DNA from: Primula veris
Taxonomy: Eukaryota > Streptophyta > Magnoliopsida > Ericales > Primulaceae
Length of the DNA: 64,000 nucleotides
NCBI GenBank assembly: GCA_963682055.1
Contig: OY821750.1
Span: 28,652,402 to 28,716,401, forward strand
Reading direction: 5' to 3'
Shown here one piece after another: positions 17,775 to 28,883 of this stretch. Below the pieces are notes generated by a model. It saw only the letters and a program-made list of their open reading frames with translations. It did not search any database and was not told the DNA's origin. Position 1 is the first letter of the stretch; every line of letters starts with the position of its first letter. The translations under genes and the position numbers were made by a program.

Positions 17775-17912
17775 TTCTCATGGATATACTGAATATTCAA
17801 CGTCAATCTCCAAAACCTGAAATTCAAGAGTATTGCAATCTTTATCTTGCACTTTGTTTCGGATAACCAAAAGTAAGGAATCGGCAGATGCAACAAGGTA
17901 TGACTGTGTTCA
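17775..17912 (-). pseudogene. KIB1-4-like (DUF295) F-box gene fragment 1
   Basis: Read on the minus strand, one frame gives SYLVASADSLLLVIRNKV followed by EFQVLEIDVE. This is the pattern of the DUF295 beta-propeller region of plant KIB-type F-box proteins. It then hits a stop, with no F-box and no C-terminal half. The same segment occurs on the plus strand at 23425-23746. Confidence 0.6.
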
Positions 17913-18729
17913 AGACATAATCTCTGTAATGGTTATTCCGATTCTTATTGGTAGATATGGACAATTTCATTAGACTTTTCAACCACGTCACGTTTGACCA
18001 CTCTTCCCATATTAGTCAAAAAATAAAATATTCCCCTGCCACATTTCAAATTCAAGGCTCGATCGTTAAGCAAATTTTGTACAAGGGTGGAACATATGTA
18101 ACTTGTGGAACATATGAAACTTGTTATTGAACACCCTAAAAATGGTATTTGATACCCGTACATACGAGTTCTGTAAAATCCTAAGTACTGTATATAGTTA
18201 TATATCTAACCTATACTTTGAGAAATCCATTGTTCAAACCAATGTGGATATCCAATTAAATATGTTGGTGTATTCTTTAACTTGCTAAAGTAGTAGAAAA
18301 CTTACACACATTTGAGTATCAGTTTAATGACAGCGAGAATATTTGGAAGCATTATTTTACACATGAGGATTCAGATGTGATCTACTCCGAACTATTGATG
18401 CTCAATAAACTAAAAAATTGTCCATTTTCACCTCCCCGACTCGTTCACCTCACCTCACATCATCTTATTTTTATTTTTATCTTAATGGACCTAGAAGTAT
18501 TAGGATGATAAATCTCTGCATCTCCGCAAAGAAAAGAAAAGAAAAGAGAAAATTATATTTTAATACATTATTTGGGACTTTATTCAAGAAAACCGAGGAT
18601 TATAATATTTCTTATAAGATTTGGTATGGATAATAGATGTCCAACAATATTCAACGATGTCGTTTCTTTAAACCTAAATTAAGAAAAGGATAAAAAAAAT
18701 TACAATGAGAGGGGAGATGAGATTTGGAG
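17913..18729. other. Intergenic DNA
   Basis: No gene or repeat is recognised. Short open frames are not supported by family motifs. Confidence 0.45.
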
Positions 18730-18842
18730 AGAAAAATGGAAGTGTCTCTATGTGTTTCTGAGAAGAATCCACCTTCTGGGTGTGGCAAAAGATTCAATTT
18801 TTCTGCTATTTCTGATGATTTTATTTTTATCACTGAACTCAT
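18730..18842 (-). pseudogene. Orphan first exon of a DUF985 cupin gene
   Basis: The minus strand from the ATG at 18842 reads MSSVIKIKSSEIAEKLNLLP followed by HPEGGFFSETHRDTSIFLS, the conserved N-terminus of plant cupin_5/DUF985 (RmlC-like) proteins. A GTAATT donor-like site follows PSH. No further cupin exon is seen downstream, towards 17900, so it is a fragment or a truncated gene. The foldback element at 18877 sits 35 bases upstream of its start. Confidence 0.6.
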
Positions 18843-18876
18843 CTTCTTCTACTCATCTTCTTCTTCTCTATCTTTT

Positions 18877-19214
18877 GGCTAAATTAGTTTTTAGTGACCT
18901 GGGTTTTGGCCTATTTTAGGATAAATGACTTAAGTTTTTTTAATTTCGGTTTTGTGACCTAAGTTTAACTTTGTTAGCATTTAATGACCTGCCATCCTAT
19001 TTTTCAAAAAAAAAAAACATATTTCTTGCTAAAAGGACTAAAGGTATTTTAGTCCTTTTAGCAAGAAATATGTTTTTTTTTTTTTGAAAAATAGGATGGC
19101 AGGTCATTAAATGCTAACAAAGTTAAACTTAGGTCACAAAACCGAAATTAAAAAAACTTAGGTCACTTATCCTAAAATAGGCCAAAACCCAGGTCACTAA
19201 AAACTAATTTACTT
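18877..19214. mobile_element. Foldback/MITE with long, nearly perfect inverted repeats
   Basis: Two arms of about 155 bases (TTTTTAGTGACCTGGGTTTT ... and its mirror) meet at about 19037-19048, where AGGACTAAAGGTATTTTAGT forms a short loop. The arms appear almost identical, so insertion was recent. CTATCTTTT occurs at 18868-18876 and 19215-19223, a 9-base target-duplication candidate consistent with a MULE-type foldback. Confidence 0.8.
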
Positions 19215-19241
19215 CTATCTTTTTATCTCACTTTTTTTGCT

Positions 19242-21458
19242 CTAGTCTTTTGCAGCTGCAACAGCTAAAAGTACTCTTACTGTACTCATTTTGGCTACAG
19301 GGCTAAATGTGGCTTCATAATCCACGCCATCTTGCTGTGTATACCATTTGGCAACAAATCGAGCCTTGTACCTTTCCAAAGTTCCATTAGATTTGTATTT
19401 CACTTTGTAGACCCATTTGCACCCAATAGGTCTTTTATTGGGTGGCAGAGGTTCCAAACTCCATGTATTATTAGTTTCTAAAGCAGCAATTTCTGCTTGC
19501 ATAGCAGCTACCTAATTAGAGTCTAGAGAAGCCTTCTTATAAGTTACTGGTTCTCTTAAAGTAGTGACTTTATTACAGAAGGTACGTTGAAGAGAAGAAA
19601 CATTGTTGTAAGTATGAAAGTTAGCAATGGGATATGGCACAGGTCTACTAGCTACGCTATTGCACTTGAAATCTTTAAGTGCTTCAGGTGGTTTCTTAGA
19701 CCTAGTAGTTCTTCTTAAAGCAATTGGTATTTCTGTAACATTATCAGCCAAAGGAGGTTCAATTTCAGTCTCATTGGGCACAAGGGAGAAAGGACCATGC
19801 ACTTCCTCATTAGTAGAGAAATTCTCAGTGGTGCTGGGAGCTTCAAAACAATCAAAGGGAAAGCCAAGATCTGTTTGTTCTGGTACAAATGATTTATCAA
19901 CACCAATTGAGTGATGTAATACAGTAGTGTTTTGTGAGAAAGGAAAAATAGTCTCATAAAACACTACATCTCTAGAAACAAAAAATTCTCTACTTTGGAG
20001 ATCAAATAACTTGTAGCCTTTAACACCAAAAGGGTACCCCATAAAGACACATTTACGAGCTCTAGAGTCAAACTTTGTTCGGTTCCTTGTTAGTGTAGTT
20101 GAGTAACAAAGACAGCCAAATGCTCTAAGGTGAGAAAAAGAAGGTAGCTTACCATAGAGAAGCTCATAAGGACTTTTATATGAAAGTTTCTGACTAGGCA
20201 GTCTATTAATCAAGTGCACAGCAGTCAATACACATTCATCCTAGAATTTTAAAGGCAAATGAGCTTGAAAGCACAAAGCTCTGGTTGTATTCAATATATG
20301 TTGGTGTTTTCTCTCTACCACACCATTTTGTTGTGGTGTAAAAACACAGCTAGTTTGATACAGAATGCCAGAAGAATTAAAATATTCTAAGAGAAAAAAC
20401 TCAGTTCGTTTATCACTTCTAATCACCCTTACTTTCTTGTCAAACTGAGTAGCAACCATTTTCACAAAAGAGGGAACTAAGACATTAGTTTCAGATTTAT
20501 TTCTCATCAAATATAGCCAAGTACATCTTGTGAAATCATCTACAATAGTCAAGAAATACTGATATACAGAAAAAGAAATAACTCCATATGGGCCCCACAA
20601 ATCACAATGTACTAATTCAAAAGGAGATTTAGTCTGAATACTACTTGTAGGAAAGGAGTTTCTATGTTGTCTAGAGAAATGACATATATCACAAGGAGTA
20701 CCATCTATACTCTTCAACCCTTCTATTGAACCTGTCAATTTATTTACTTGTTGTGAAGCTACATGCCCCAATCTCTGGTGCCAAACAAGAGGACTAACAT
20801 GAGTAAGAGATGCTCTTATTCTTTCTTCAAGAGGCATATGTACAGGAATGGCCTTTTGAAGTAGATAAAGCCCTTGTTTTTGTACTGCTTCACCAATCAT
20901 TTTCCAAGTTCTCAGGTCCTGTATAATGCAGAATCCATCCAAGAAACATAAGCAGCAATGTACATCTTTGGTCAATCTACTAGCTGATATTAGATTGAAT
21001 CCAAACTTGGGTACACATAATACATTACTCAACTTAAGCCCTGTATTGAAGAGAACCGTGCCTTTGTGTGTTACTGGTAACTTTTCACTAGTGGGTAAAA
21101 AAACATTGGTACTAATTACTTGTGTATCATCAAAGAAATATGCAACATTATTTACCATTTGTTCAGTTGCCCCTGTATCTATAACTCAAGGTGTATCTAT
21201 CCATTCTTTAGCCATATGCCCATTAGTGTTAGCTGCTACACTATTAAGAGTTTGGCTAAAAATAGAGGCCATACCTGTCATATTAGTGAATGCCATGTTG
21301 GAGCTCATTTTGATATTTTCATAATGAGTCATTTGTTGTTTAAAGTTGTTACAAAGTTGATCCATTTGAGCTTGAGTCAATGTATAAGAGCCTCCACCTC
21401 TATTCTGCTCATTCAAATCCACATTCCCCATAGGACTAGCACTTCCATAGAGACCCAT
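19242..21458 (-). pseudogene. Copia pol remnant: protease, integrase, start of reverse transcriptase
   Basis: The first segment, 21458-21186, is the linker ending just before the protease. A stop at 21186-21188 precedes the protease active-site motif DTGA. Next come the GAG-pre-integrase zinc region (HQRLGHV ... CDICH) and an integrase core with VDDFTRCTWL and IRSDKRTEF. A stop at 20241 interrupts the core. The reading resumes at [18 protein letters not shown], then stops at 19512. The final piece, [20 protein letters not shown] to AAAKD, is the beginning of the reverse-transcriptase domain and ends at a stop at 19242. Confidence 0.88.
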
Positions 21459-21772
21459 ACCATCAGTAAAAACTTGATGAGCATAAGAATTAGTGTTATG
21501 CTGAGACCACTAACACCACCATTTCTTCCCTTATTTTCAATTCTTGTATCTTGCCCTTTACCTTTCCAGTAAGGAGGAAACCCATGAATTCTATAACATT
21601 TATCTTTCACATGACCAATTTTACCACAGAATGAACATTTCAGTTCTTGTCTAACATTTCTTGAATCATAAGTCCCACCAAAATAATTCCTTTGTACAGA
21701 CATAGCCATTTGTTCATTCAGATTTCTAGTCATACCACCCACTTTCCGTTGCTTTTCTTCTTGTATAATCAT
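21413..21772 (-). pseudogene. Copia gag, C-terminal part with zinc knuckle
   Basis: The reading continues gag after the inverted insertion (IIQEEKQRKVGGMTRNLNEQ). It contains a CCHC zinc knuckle, CSFCGKIGHVKDKC, followed by YRIHGFPPYWKGKG, typical of copia gag. The frame then slips relative to the linker reading at 21458. Confidence 0.82.
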
Positions 21773-21775
21773 TAG

Positions 21776-22106
21776 ATGTTAACAATGCCTTCTTGCATGG
21801 ATATTTGAATGAGTAAGTCTATATGAGTGCTCCACCAGGTTTCTTGCAACATGATACTTCTCTTGTGTGTAAACTACATAAGTCTCTATACGGCCTTAAG
21901 CAAGCCAGTAGACAGTGGTTTTTCAAGCTTACTTGTGCTTTACAAATATTTGGTTTTGAGCAAACACATAGTGATACTTCATTGTTTACTATACACAGAG
22001 GAGACTCTTTTCTTGCACTCTTAGTGTATGTAGATGACATTATACTTGCAAGTAATGATGTTGCACTAGTAGCAGAGGTAAAGAAATATCTAAATTCTAA
22101 CTTTCA
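21776..22106 (+). pseudogene. Inverted reverse-transcriptase fragment inside gag
   Basis: On the plus strand, opposite to the rest of the element, the sequence reads DVNNAFLHGYLNE, a stop, then SAPPGFLQHD, KLHKSLYGLKQASRQW and the catalytic LLVYVDDIILAS motif. This is the palm region of copia reverse transcriptase. It starts only a few residues beyond the point where the minus-strand copy breaks off (AAAKD at 19245), so it is probably the missing piece of this or a sibling element. At both ends it abuts gag sequence that would otherwise be continuous. Confidence 0.85.
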
Positions 22107-22765
22107 CATTAAAGAAACTTCATTAATAGGAGGAATGAGTTTCATTAAGAGAATTTGACCCCTAGTACCAGAATATGAGTCATTTAACCCCATCATGAAC
22201 ACCATTCTAAAGTGATTCTCTTCCCTTTTAGTCAATTGTTCCATTAATCCACAATCACAATTGTTTATTGCAGCACAAGTACAACAAGGCAAAGGGCTTA
22301 GGGTACTCAGATCCACCCAAAAGCTCTCCAATTTAGCAAAATACACAGAAACACTCATATTTCCTTGTGAGAGAGAGTAAATACTTTGTTGCAATTCAAA
22401 AACCCTATGCTCATTTCCCTGAGAATATCTTTCTTTCAAAACCAACCACATTTTACTAGCATCCTCAATATACAATACAGATTGTGATATTTCTTGTACC
22501 ACAGAATTCAATATCCATGATACTACAATCAAATTACATCTCTTCCAAGTAGCATATAGGGCTGAATTTGGTGCTGGACATGCTAGACTACCATCAATAA
22601 AGCCTGTTTAATGTTTCATTCCAATGAAGATTTCCATACTTCTTTTCCATGTATGAAAATCAACACCATTCAACTGTGGATTAACCACACTAGTACCAGT
22701 CATATCAATAACATTAACATAGAATGGGCTATTCACATCTATACTAGCATTGTAACCTGTCATTG
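22107..22765 (-). pseudogene. Copia gag, N-terminal part
   Basis: Starts near 22765 with TMTGYNASIDVNSPFYV and the gag signature LNGVDFHTWKRSME. A stop lies at 22608-22610. The rest (WLVLKERYSQGNEHRVFELQ, FMMGLNDSYSGTRGQIL) is typical of copia gag and runs to the inverted insertion at about 22107. Confidence 0.82.
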
Positions 22766-23062
22766 TTGCCATATTCCGAATAAAACCCTAGAATATTCAA
22801 TTAAAACCCAAATATAGAGATTTTAACAATAATCCCCAATTCTTTAACAGAAAAATACCAAATTCCCAATCGGAATAATGTAAACCCAGTCTTCAACTAA
22901 TATCAGCAGCAAATTGATAGAAAGAACTTGTATTCGAAGATAAACGAACCTTAATCGAACGAGAATCTTCACAAGAAATAAGAAAAATTAGAAATAATTG
23001 AGCATTTTCACCTTCCTCTATCGAAGCGGAATCAATCTACAGTCTCGTAGAGAGAGAGTAAA

Positions 23063-23074
23063 GCTCTGATACCA
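23063..23074 (-). other. Copia primer-binding site
   Basis: The minus strand reads TGGTATCAGAGC directly after the LTR end. It is the usual copia primer-binding site, complementary to initiator methionine tRNA. Confidence 0.9.
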
Positions 23075-23218
23075 TGATAAAATGCACAGAGATGACGAAA
23101 TTTAAAGAGAGAAAGCGAAACCTTTTTATTATCAAGTTTTATACAACTTACAATTGGGTCCACATATATAGAAAAGTAACATGAAACTTATTAAGTATTT
23201 ACAGTAAACTTCCTAACA
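23075..23218 (-). repeat. 5' LTR of the copia element (144 bp)
   Basis: The minus strand begins TGTTAGGAAG and ends TTATCA, just before the primer-binding site. A TATA-like CTATATATG is inside. No second LTR is found in the window. Confidence 0.8.
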
Positions 23219-23424
23219 CCTCTGTAAACTATCAAACATGTAATTATGAACTTCATTAAGAATCTAATCTATGAAATGTTGAAATTTAAACATGACAGGA
23301 ATTTTTTTTATAGTGTGACTAATATTGATGGGTGTGGGAGTATGACCTAATTGGGAAGTCTATGACATAGTTCCTATTTCAGCAAAAAGAATTTTAATTA
23401 AAATTAAAGAGCATCATCTTGCAC

Positions 23425-23746
23425 ACAATCATACCGTGTTGCATCTGTCGATTTCTTGCTTTTGGTTATCCGAAATAAAGTACAAGGTAGGGATTACTGT
23501 ACTCCTGAATTTCAGGTTTTAGAAATCGACGTTGAACAACCAGTATGTGAAGAATTTGGGGATTAAGGCAATCTTTTTAGGTCATAATGCTACCTTGTTG
23601 GTAGATACAATTATTTACCCAGAACTAATTCCTAATTCTATTTATTTCACGGATGATTGTTTTGAGTCGTATCGTTCAGAGCTTGAGAGAGGGGGCAAGA
23701 ACATGGGAGTGTACAACTTGGAGGATGGAATGGTGCAGCCTCATTA
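23425..23746 (+). pseudogene. KIB1-4-like (DUF295) F-box gene fragment 2
   Basis: One frame reads LLLVIRNKVQGRDYCTPEFQ and VLEIDVEQP. After a frameshift near 23540, the next frame reads NLGIKAIFLGHNATLLVD and NSIYFTDDCFESY, then GGKNMGVYNLEDGMVQPH and a stop at 23744. These are the conserved C-terminal blocks of plant DUF295/KIB proteins. The F-box and the first half are absent, so this is a broken copy. Its 5' part matches fragment 1 in opposite orientation. Confidence 0.78.
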
Positions 23747-23749
23747 GGG

Positions 23750-24924
23750 TGGACAGTCACTAAACTTCGGTTGCCCTCCGGTTTTGACCTCTATAACTAG
23801 TAGATAGTGTCTCGTGGTGTTTTTCTTTTCGGGTACAAAGGAGGCTAAGGCTGAAACAAAGAAAAGAAAAAAAAAATTATTTTTTTTAACTAGCTAGCTC
23901 CATTAACAAGGGGCATTCAATTAACCGCGAGCACAAGAACGACTTCTTTCGGAGGAATACAAAAACTCTTACATCCGGGCTGGTATATCGGCACATTAAT
24001 ATTTCTATGCCTCTCGTGGAACCCAATGGATATTGCATTCCGATCGTTGATCTCGGAGGTGATTACTCTCAGCGATAAAATTATAATCTAGATGATCAAG
24101 ACTTGTAGTTTCAATAGCATCGCAGGCGCTTCTTGAGCCTTTAAATTTATACAATTGTGCTCATTTTAAACTCTCTTTAAGGTTTTTATTTATTTATTTC
24201 AGGAATTAATTTATTATTTGCATTAGATCTTCAAATAGTGCATTTTTTTTCTTTTAACTCACGTGATCTCTGACTATTACGTGACATTCAGCGAATGCCC
24301 TACCCCCATGCAAACCTTAATTGTTCATTACGAAAATACGTGTAATTTTAATCGGTCTGAACTTGTATCAAAATTGTCAGAATGAAAATTTTCAAAAGTT
24401 GATCACATAATTCAAATGTTAAATTTTATGATTAGATTTAAAAAAAAATATTTCGATAATTTTGATAGGAAACAGGTGCATGCTCATATGAATTCCAAGT
24501 AGTACATTATACCATTGTATATATTGCTTATTATTCCAAGTAATTCCGAAGACTTATTTAGCAAAAACAAAGCTCGATCCCCACACTAATTGCAATCAAG
24601 CCATGTTATATTATCACGCGTTAACATAAAACAAGCGATCCAAAACTCTTTCTCTCTCCCGTGATAATTTTTTTTACTGCGATCAATCATCAGACACCAT
24701 CAGCGACCCACCGCTGTCGCCATCTCCGGAAACTAATTAAGCCCTCCGTCACCACTGAAGCTCACAATATCATTGCTTCATTCTTTATCAGAACCGTACT
24801 TGCTCATTGTGGACTGACACTACATACCCGACAAAACTTCCAGACAAAAGATATATCGTCCTATATATGCAACAAAATTTTGGCTGCCACAAAAAAAATG
24901 CGGCTAAACATTATTATCTTCTAG
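23750..24924. other. Intergenic DNA
   Basis: No gene family is recognised. The open frames at 24661-24989 have no family motif. Confidence 0.45.
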
Positions 24925-25240
24925 TGAATCTTTGCGATTGGAAAATTACATTCCCTTCCTTCACAGACGAAACACGAAAGGACTTTTGACTTTGCTTATA
25001 TCGACGTGGGCAACGCTAGCTAGAGATTAATAAAACTAATTGGAATTGGTGGGGTAAATCGCATATTAATAGAACAGGCTATATGGGTCGAGTCAGTTGC
25101 TAAAAATCGGCATTAGAGTCCTTTAAACCTGGTCGGAAATCACAATCGAGCTAAATAAATCACTAGCAGCTGATTCTCGAGTCCAAATTTCTCAAGTTCA
25201 GGCTGGAGATGGAAGTAGTATTGTATGCGCCTTATCTTTA
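24925..25240 (+). pseudogene. Dead CCoAOMT-like last exon (OMT3 relic)
   Basis: ACATTCCCTTCCTT at about 24949 and GGACTTTTGACTTTGCTTAT at 24980 match the intron 4 / exon 5 border of OMT1 (about 9740-9790). CCTGGTCGG, GAGCTAAATAAATCACTAGC and GTATGCGCCTTATCT match the rest of that exon. Deletions and shifts destroy the frame: the coding part for the NYLNYHER region is missing and stops appear. The exons before it are absent. Homology continues into the 3' flank to about 26290. Confidence 0.85.
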
Positions 25241-26354
25241 GTATCGCAAAAATGTCTCTTGATTTTTACAGGAAATTTTGGTACAATTGTTTCTCATTTA
25301 ATTATGCCCTTTAATTAGTTTTATTGTTTTACTTCAAAGTGGGAGCTTAATAATCTTTGAAGACTATAAATTGAATTACCCAATAACGGTGCATTTCAAG
25401 CCCTTTTTTGTCATCTAAGGTTGTGCACTTTGTATGCTACTTTTTGTTGTATCTTACAATGCGAAAGTTAAATAATCTGTAAACAATGGTAGGTTTGAAT
25501 ATGTCATGGTGGATTTGATCATAGTGACTAATGACAGTTTAAAATCACACTCTAAATTTCTTTTCATCAATTCCATGGGCTATAACGTGATTATAATGAG
25601 ACCATGTTTAAACAATTTAGTATATGATATATATATACATATATAATGATAATTATGGACTTAATCTAAAAGAGTTTGTGTTCATGACTTCATGTTCATG
25701 CTGATTGCTGGGCAAGAAAACTCACACACATACAAAATAGCATATTTTCAGTTACATGCTTCTAATTCCTTTTTGTTAATACAATTTTTAAACCAGTAAA
25801 TAAGCGTAAACAATTTGTATGACCTCGGACCTTTGCTTTTTCATATTCGTTAAAAATGTATCTCTCGCGCATGCAAACGAAAAAAATCGCACTTGAAATG
25901 GTCAAGTTCACAAATCAGCTCGTTGACTGACAATTAAGCACAATTCAAAGTCACATATAGAGTTATAAACATCCTCTTGATTTTCTCATCGGACAAAATT
26001 AACGGTATTCGTTCGGAAAAAAACTGGACATGATTCAAAGAGTTATGGATTAACGGCGAAAGTGTTATATATGAAGCCTAATTATGTGCTCTTAATTTGT
26101 GTGTTGTAATCAAATTTGCTATTTTCAACAAGAAAAAAGATTCAGTATGTAAAATAATATGTACAAAAAATCTTCATGACGGAGTTCTGGTAGGTGGTCA
26201 ATGGGAATTGAGGATTGGAAAGGGGGTTAGCTGCTGGGGTTTGAAATTTATTTCTCATCCACCAATTACAGAAATTAATAATATTGTTTCTTAAAATAGA
26301 AATACAAAACTAATTAGTTTTTTTTTGTTTTCATCAACCAGATTCTATTTTTTT
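25241..26354. other. Flank of the OMT3 relic (copy of the OMT1-OMT2 interval)
   Basis: Diverged copy of 10050-11400, with no gene. Shared words include GACTATAAATTGAAT, GGTTGTGCACT and GAAATGGTCAAGTTCA. The MULE interrupts it at 26355. Confidence 0.65.
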
Positions 26355-26441
26355 GGAGTTTTTTGCCAAAATGGTCCAGTGGACCACACAAATTCCCAGA
26401 ATGGGCTACCTGTCTGTAATATTCCCAAAATGGTCTACTTT

Positions 26442-26787
26442 CGAAAAACGACCGATCGAAATGATAAAAAGGACCGGTCGTTTTTATCATGAACTCTCTG
26501 GAACAATTTGGACCAAAAACGATCGGTCGTTTTGTCCAATTCGATCGGTCGTTTTTCAGACCAAAAACGATCGGTCGTTCTGTACATTGCGATCGGTCGT
26601 TTTTGGTCTGAACTCACTGGAAGAAATCATACCTAAAACGATCGGTCGTTTCTGAAAAACGATCGGTCGTTTTTCTTGTGAACTCTCTGGAAGAAATTTG
26701 TATTTATTAGATCGATTGTTTTTTCAGAACGATCGGTCGTCTGTGGGAAAACGATCGGTCGTTTTTCACAGTCGACCGATCGACTGT
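26442..26787. repeat. CGATCGGTCG array, left end of the MULE
   Basis: About a dozen copies of the motif CGATCGGTCG, or its reverse complement or the palindromic variant CGACCGGTCG, lie 15-30 bases apart. They are separated by spacers such as GAACTCTCTGGAA. The array overlaps the terminal repeat and is a good candidate for transposase binding sites. Confidence 0.85.
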
Positions 26788-27560
26788 AAACAATTTACAT
26801 AACAAAGAATTTTTGGCACTTTTCGACACTGATTTGGCAAAAAATATGTAAAAACATGATCCCCTTTTTCAACATGATCCCTTAAAAAATGATGTTGTAA
26901 ATTAATATGTTTAGTACAAGATGTGTAGGTGACGTTTTACTAAACATCCGATTTAAAACAAGTAAATGTAACAACATCCGATTTAAAACGAAATTAAACA
27001 AAGCTAAACGATTAAGGAAAACGAACGATCAAATGCAAGCGAAAAATTGGCCATAGTTTTGCCTAAAAACGGTCAATCGCCACAAATGAAAAACAACACA
27101 AATAACCCAATCAACTATAGATATATATACGCACAAGTTATAATAACATCAAAATCGCATTTCTAGAATTATAAATACGCAATCTCACAACGTCATACAA
27201 TTTAACACGTAATGATAAATAGCAACATAAAAAAGATTCATAACATAAATGCAAAGCGTTTGCTACTTATTACATCAAAAACAACGTAGTTCGAAAGAAA
27301 ATGAAAAACAAAGGAAATACAACGCAAAATAAAAGAGGGTATTTCTCCCCCTTTAACATCATTAAAAACATACTATAAGTGCACAAACTCACAACGCATA
27401 AGCAACATAATAATGATTCATAAAATAAAGCGTTTGCTACTTATTACATCAAAAACCAACGTTGTTCGAAATCGAAAGAAATGAGAAATACAACGCAAAA
27501 ACAAAAGAGAGGGTATTTCTTCCCCTTTGACATCATAAAAAAAAAAAAAACGATATCCGC
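26788..27560. other. Non-coding MULE interior with a 120-base direct duplication
   Basis: The stretch AAAGCGTTTGCTACTTATTA to AGAGGGTATTTCT occurs twice, at about 27255-27350 and 27427-27522, downstream of the minus-strand accessory ORF (its likely 3'UTR). Otherwise no gene. Confidence 0.6.
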
Positions 27561-28883
27561 CTAGTCGCGGTGGGAGGTCGCATCATCCTCTTCGTCTTCG
27601 TTGTCGTCTGGGGGCCCGGCAAAGTCGGGAAAATAGCCGTGGAATTGCGCCCTTTGCTCGGCGCTTTCGCGATCTAGTTGGTCGAGCTCTTCTTGTCCCG
27701 GTTGCAAGAAACGAAACATCCGACGAGTCATTTGTGCATTCCGATATTGGTTGATGAAGAGATCATCGTAGAACTTATCGGAGCGCGGGACACGAGAGGA
27801 AGATCCCACGGGAGCTTTTCCTTGACGTCGAGAGGAGGAAGGGATATTGGTTGGGGGGATGGAATCGGAGGAGATAGCTACGTCCTCATGAGAATCTCGC
27901 GGTGTTGGCTTAGGGCCGACATACTCTTCCTCTGCGGGGCTAAGAGGGGTATAGTCGGGGCCGGACACCCGCTTACCGGACCAAGTTATAGACTTGTCGG
28001 TATTATGGAATTTTATGGACATTTGGGAAAGATAGGAAGTGTCCCAAATATTTTTGTCCTTGTTTTTGAACAACGTTCCACCGGGAACGAGATTGAGGTC
28101 CTTTAAGATGGCCGAAATCAAGGCACCGTAAGGTAGCCCATTCTTGGATTTCGTTTTTAACGAATCCATCTTAGAGAGAATGAGTGTCGCGAAGTCAAGT
28201 TTGACTCGGCGATGGATGCACCCAAGAAGGAAGATGTACTCATTAGTAACATCCGTGAAGTTGGAGGTATGAGGGAGGACTATGTGAGAGAGGATGTGGT
28301 AGGCTAGTTTGTTGCGAAAGAGAAGGCCATGGGCTTTGTTGGAGCGATTATTATGGTCGGGATGAAAATTTTCATCTTTGAGATCGTTGAAGTTATCGAT
28401 CCCGAGAGTCTCACAAAGTTCATCACTAGACTCATGGACACCGGCGCTATCTAGCCGTAAGATATTTCGTAAACGGTCTATACCGTAGACGAAGGGTTGT
28501 CGGTTAAACGATGAATGCAAGCGAAGTGCGTCATCATGATCCCTATCAAGCACTAGGTGATGGTAGAATTCGTAAACGTTTTCTTTGTAAAATGGCTCTT
28601 TGAGAGTAAGAATAGTATCGAGTTTGTAAAAGCTTAAATCTATCATAAGAGCGGGAAATCGTTCACGGAATAGAGGCATGTCGAGTGTGAAGTTAGACAA
28701 TATACCTCGTTTTTCCATCGAAGGAGGATAGAGAGGAGGAAGAGGGCCGGAAGAGGCACCGGGAGCGGAGGAGGAGCCGGTGCGCCGAGCGCGAGGAATA
28801 GCCGGACGGCGAGGGGGCGGAGCCACGATCTCGTCCTCATGTTCATCGGCGAGGTTGAGTGAGGCTCTCTTAGTACGAACCAT
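27561..28883 (-). CDS. MULE-borne accessory protein, putative plant transposon protein family
   Basis: An uninterrupted 440-codon frame starting at the ATG at 28883. Residues 1-55 are basic and proline/serine-rich (RRPAIPRARRTGSSSAPG). Residues 60-300 match the pattern of the plant 'putative plant transposon protein' domain often found next to retroelements and MULEs: YEFYHHLVLDRD, then TDVTNEYIFLLGCIHRR, DFATLILSKMDS and GLPYGALISAI. The tail is acidic (DDNEDEEDD). It lies inside the MULE ends, between two motif arrays, in the same orientation as the transposase. No catalytic motif is evident and the function is unknown. Unlike the transposase, it is intact. Confidence 0.75.
   Translation of the reverse strand: MVRTKRASLNLADEHEDEIVAPPPRRPAIPRARRTGSSSAPGASSGPLPPLYPPSMEKRGILSNFTLDMPLFRERFPALMIDLSFYKLDTILTLKEPFYKENVYEFYHHLVLDRDHDDALRLHSSFNRQPFVYGIDRLRNILRLDSAGVHESSDELCETLGIDNFNDLKDENFHPDHNNRSNKAHGLLFRNKLAYHILSHIVLPHTSNFTDVTNEYIFLLGCIHRRVKLDFATLILSKMDSLKTKSKNGLPYGALISAILKDLNLVPGGTLFKNKDKNIWDTSYLSQMSIKFHNTDKSITWSGKRVSGPDYTPLSPAEEEYVGPKPTPRDSHEDVAISSDSIPPTNIPSSSRRQGKAPVGSSSRVPRSDKFYDDLFINQYRNAQMTRRMFRFLQPGQEELDQLDRESAEQRAQFHGYFPDFAGPPDDNEDEEDDATSHRD

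Larger units (their letters stand above)
19242..23218 (-). mobile_element. Truncated and rearranged Ty1/copia retrotransposon
   Basis: Read right to left: a 144-base LTR, a primer-binding site, an untranslated leader, gag, protease, integrase and the first part of reverse transcriptase. The rest of reverse transcriptase, RNase H and the 3' LTR are missing. Gag is interrupted by an inverted reverse-transcriptase piece. Several in-frame stops (19512, 20241, 21186, 22608) show that it is dead. The 3' truncation point is 19 bases from the target duplication of the foldback element. Confidence 0.9.

Noticed and set aside
19627..19914. Plus-strand 95-codon frame opposite the copia pol
   Set aside because: Shadow of the retroelement coding sequence on the other strand.
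24661..24989. Two overlapping frames as a small gene
   Set aside because: No family motif, no splice context, and the end overlaps the OMT relic in a non-coding manner.
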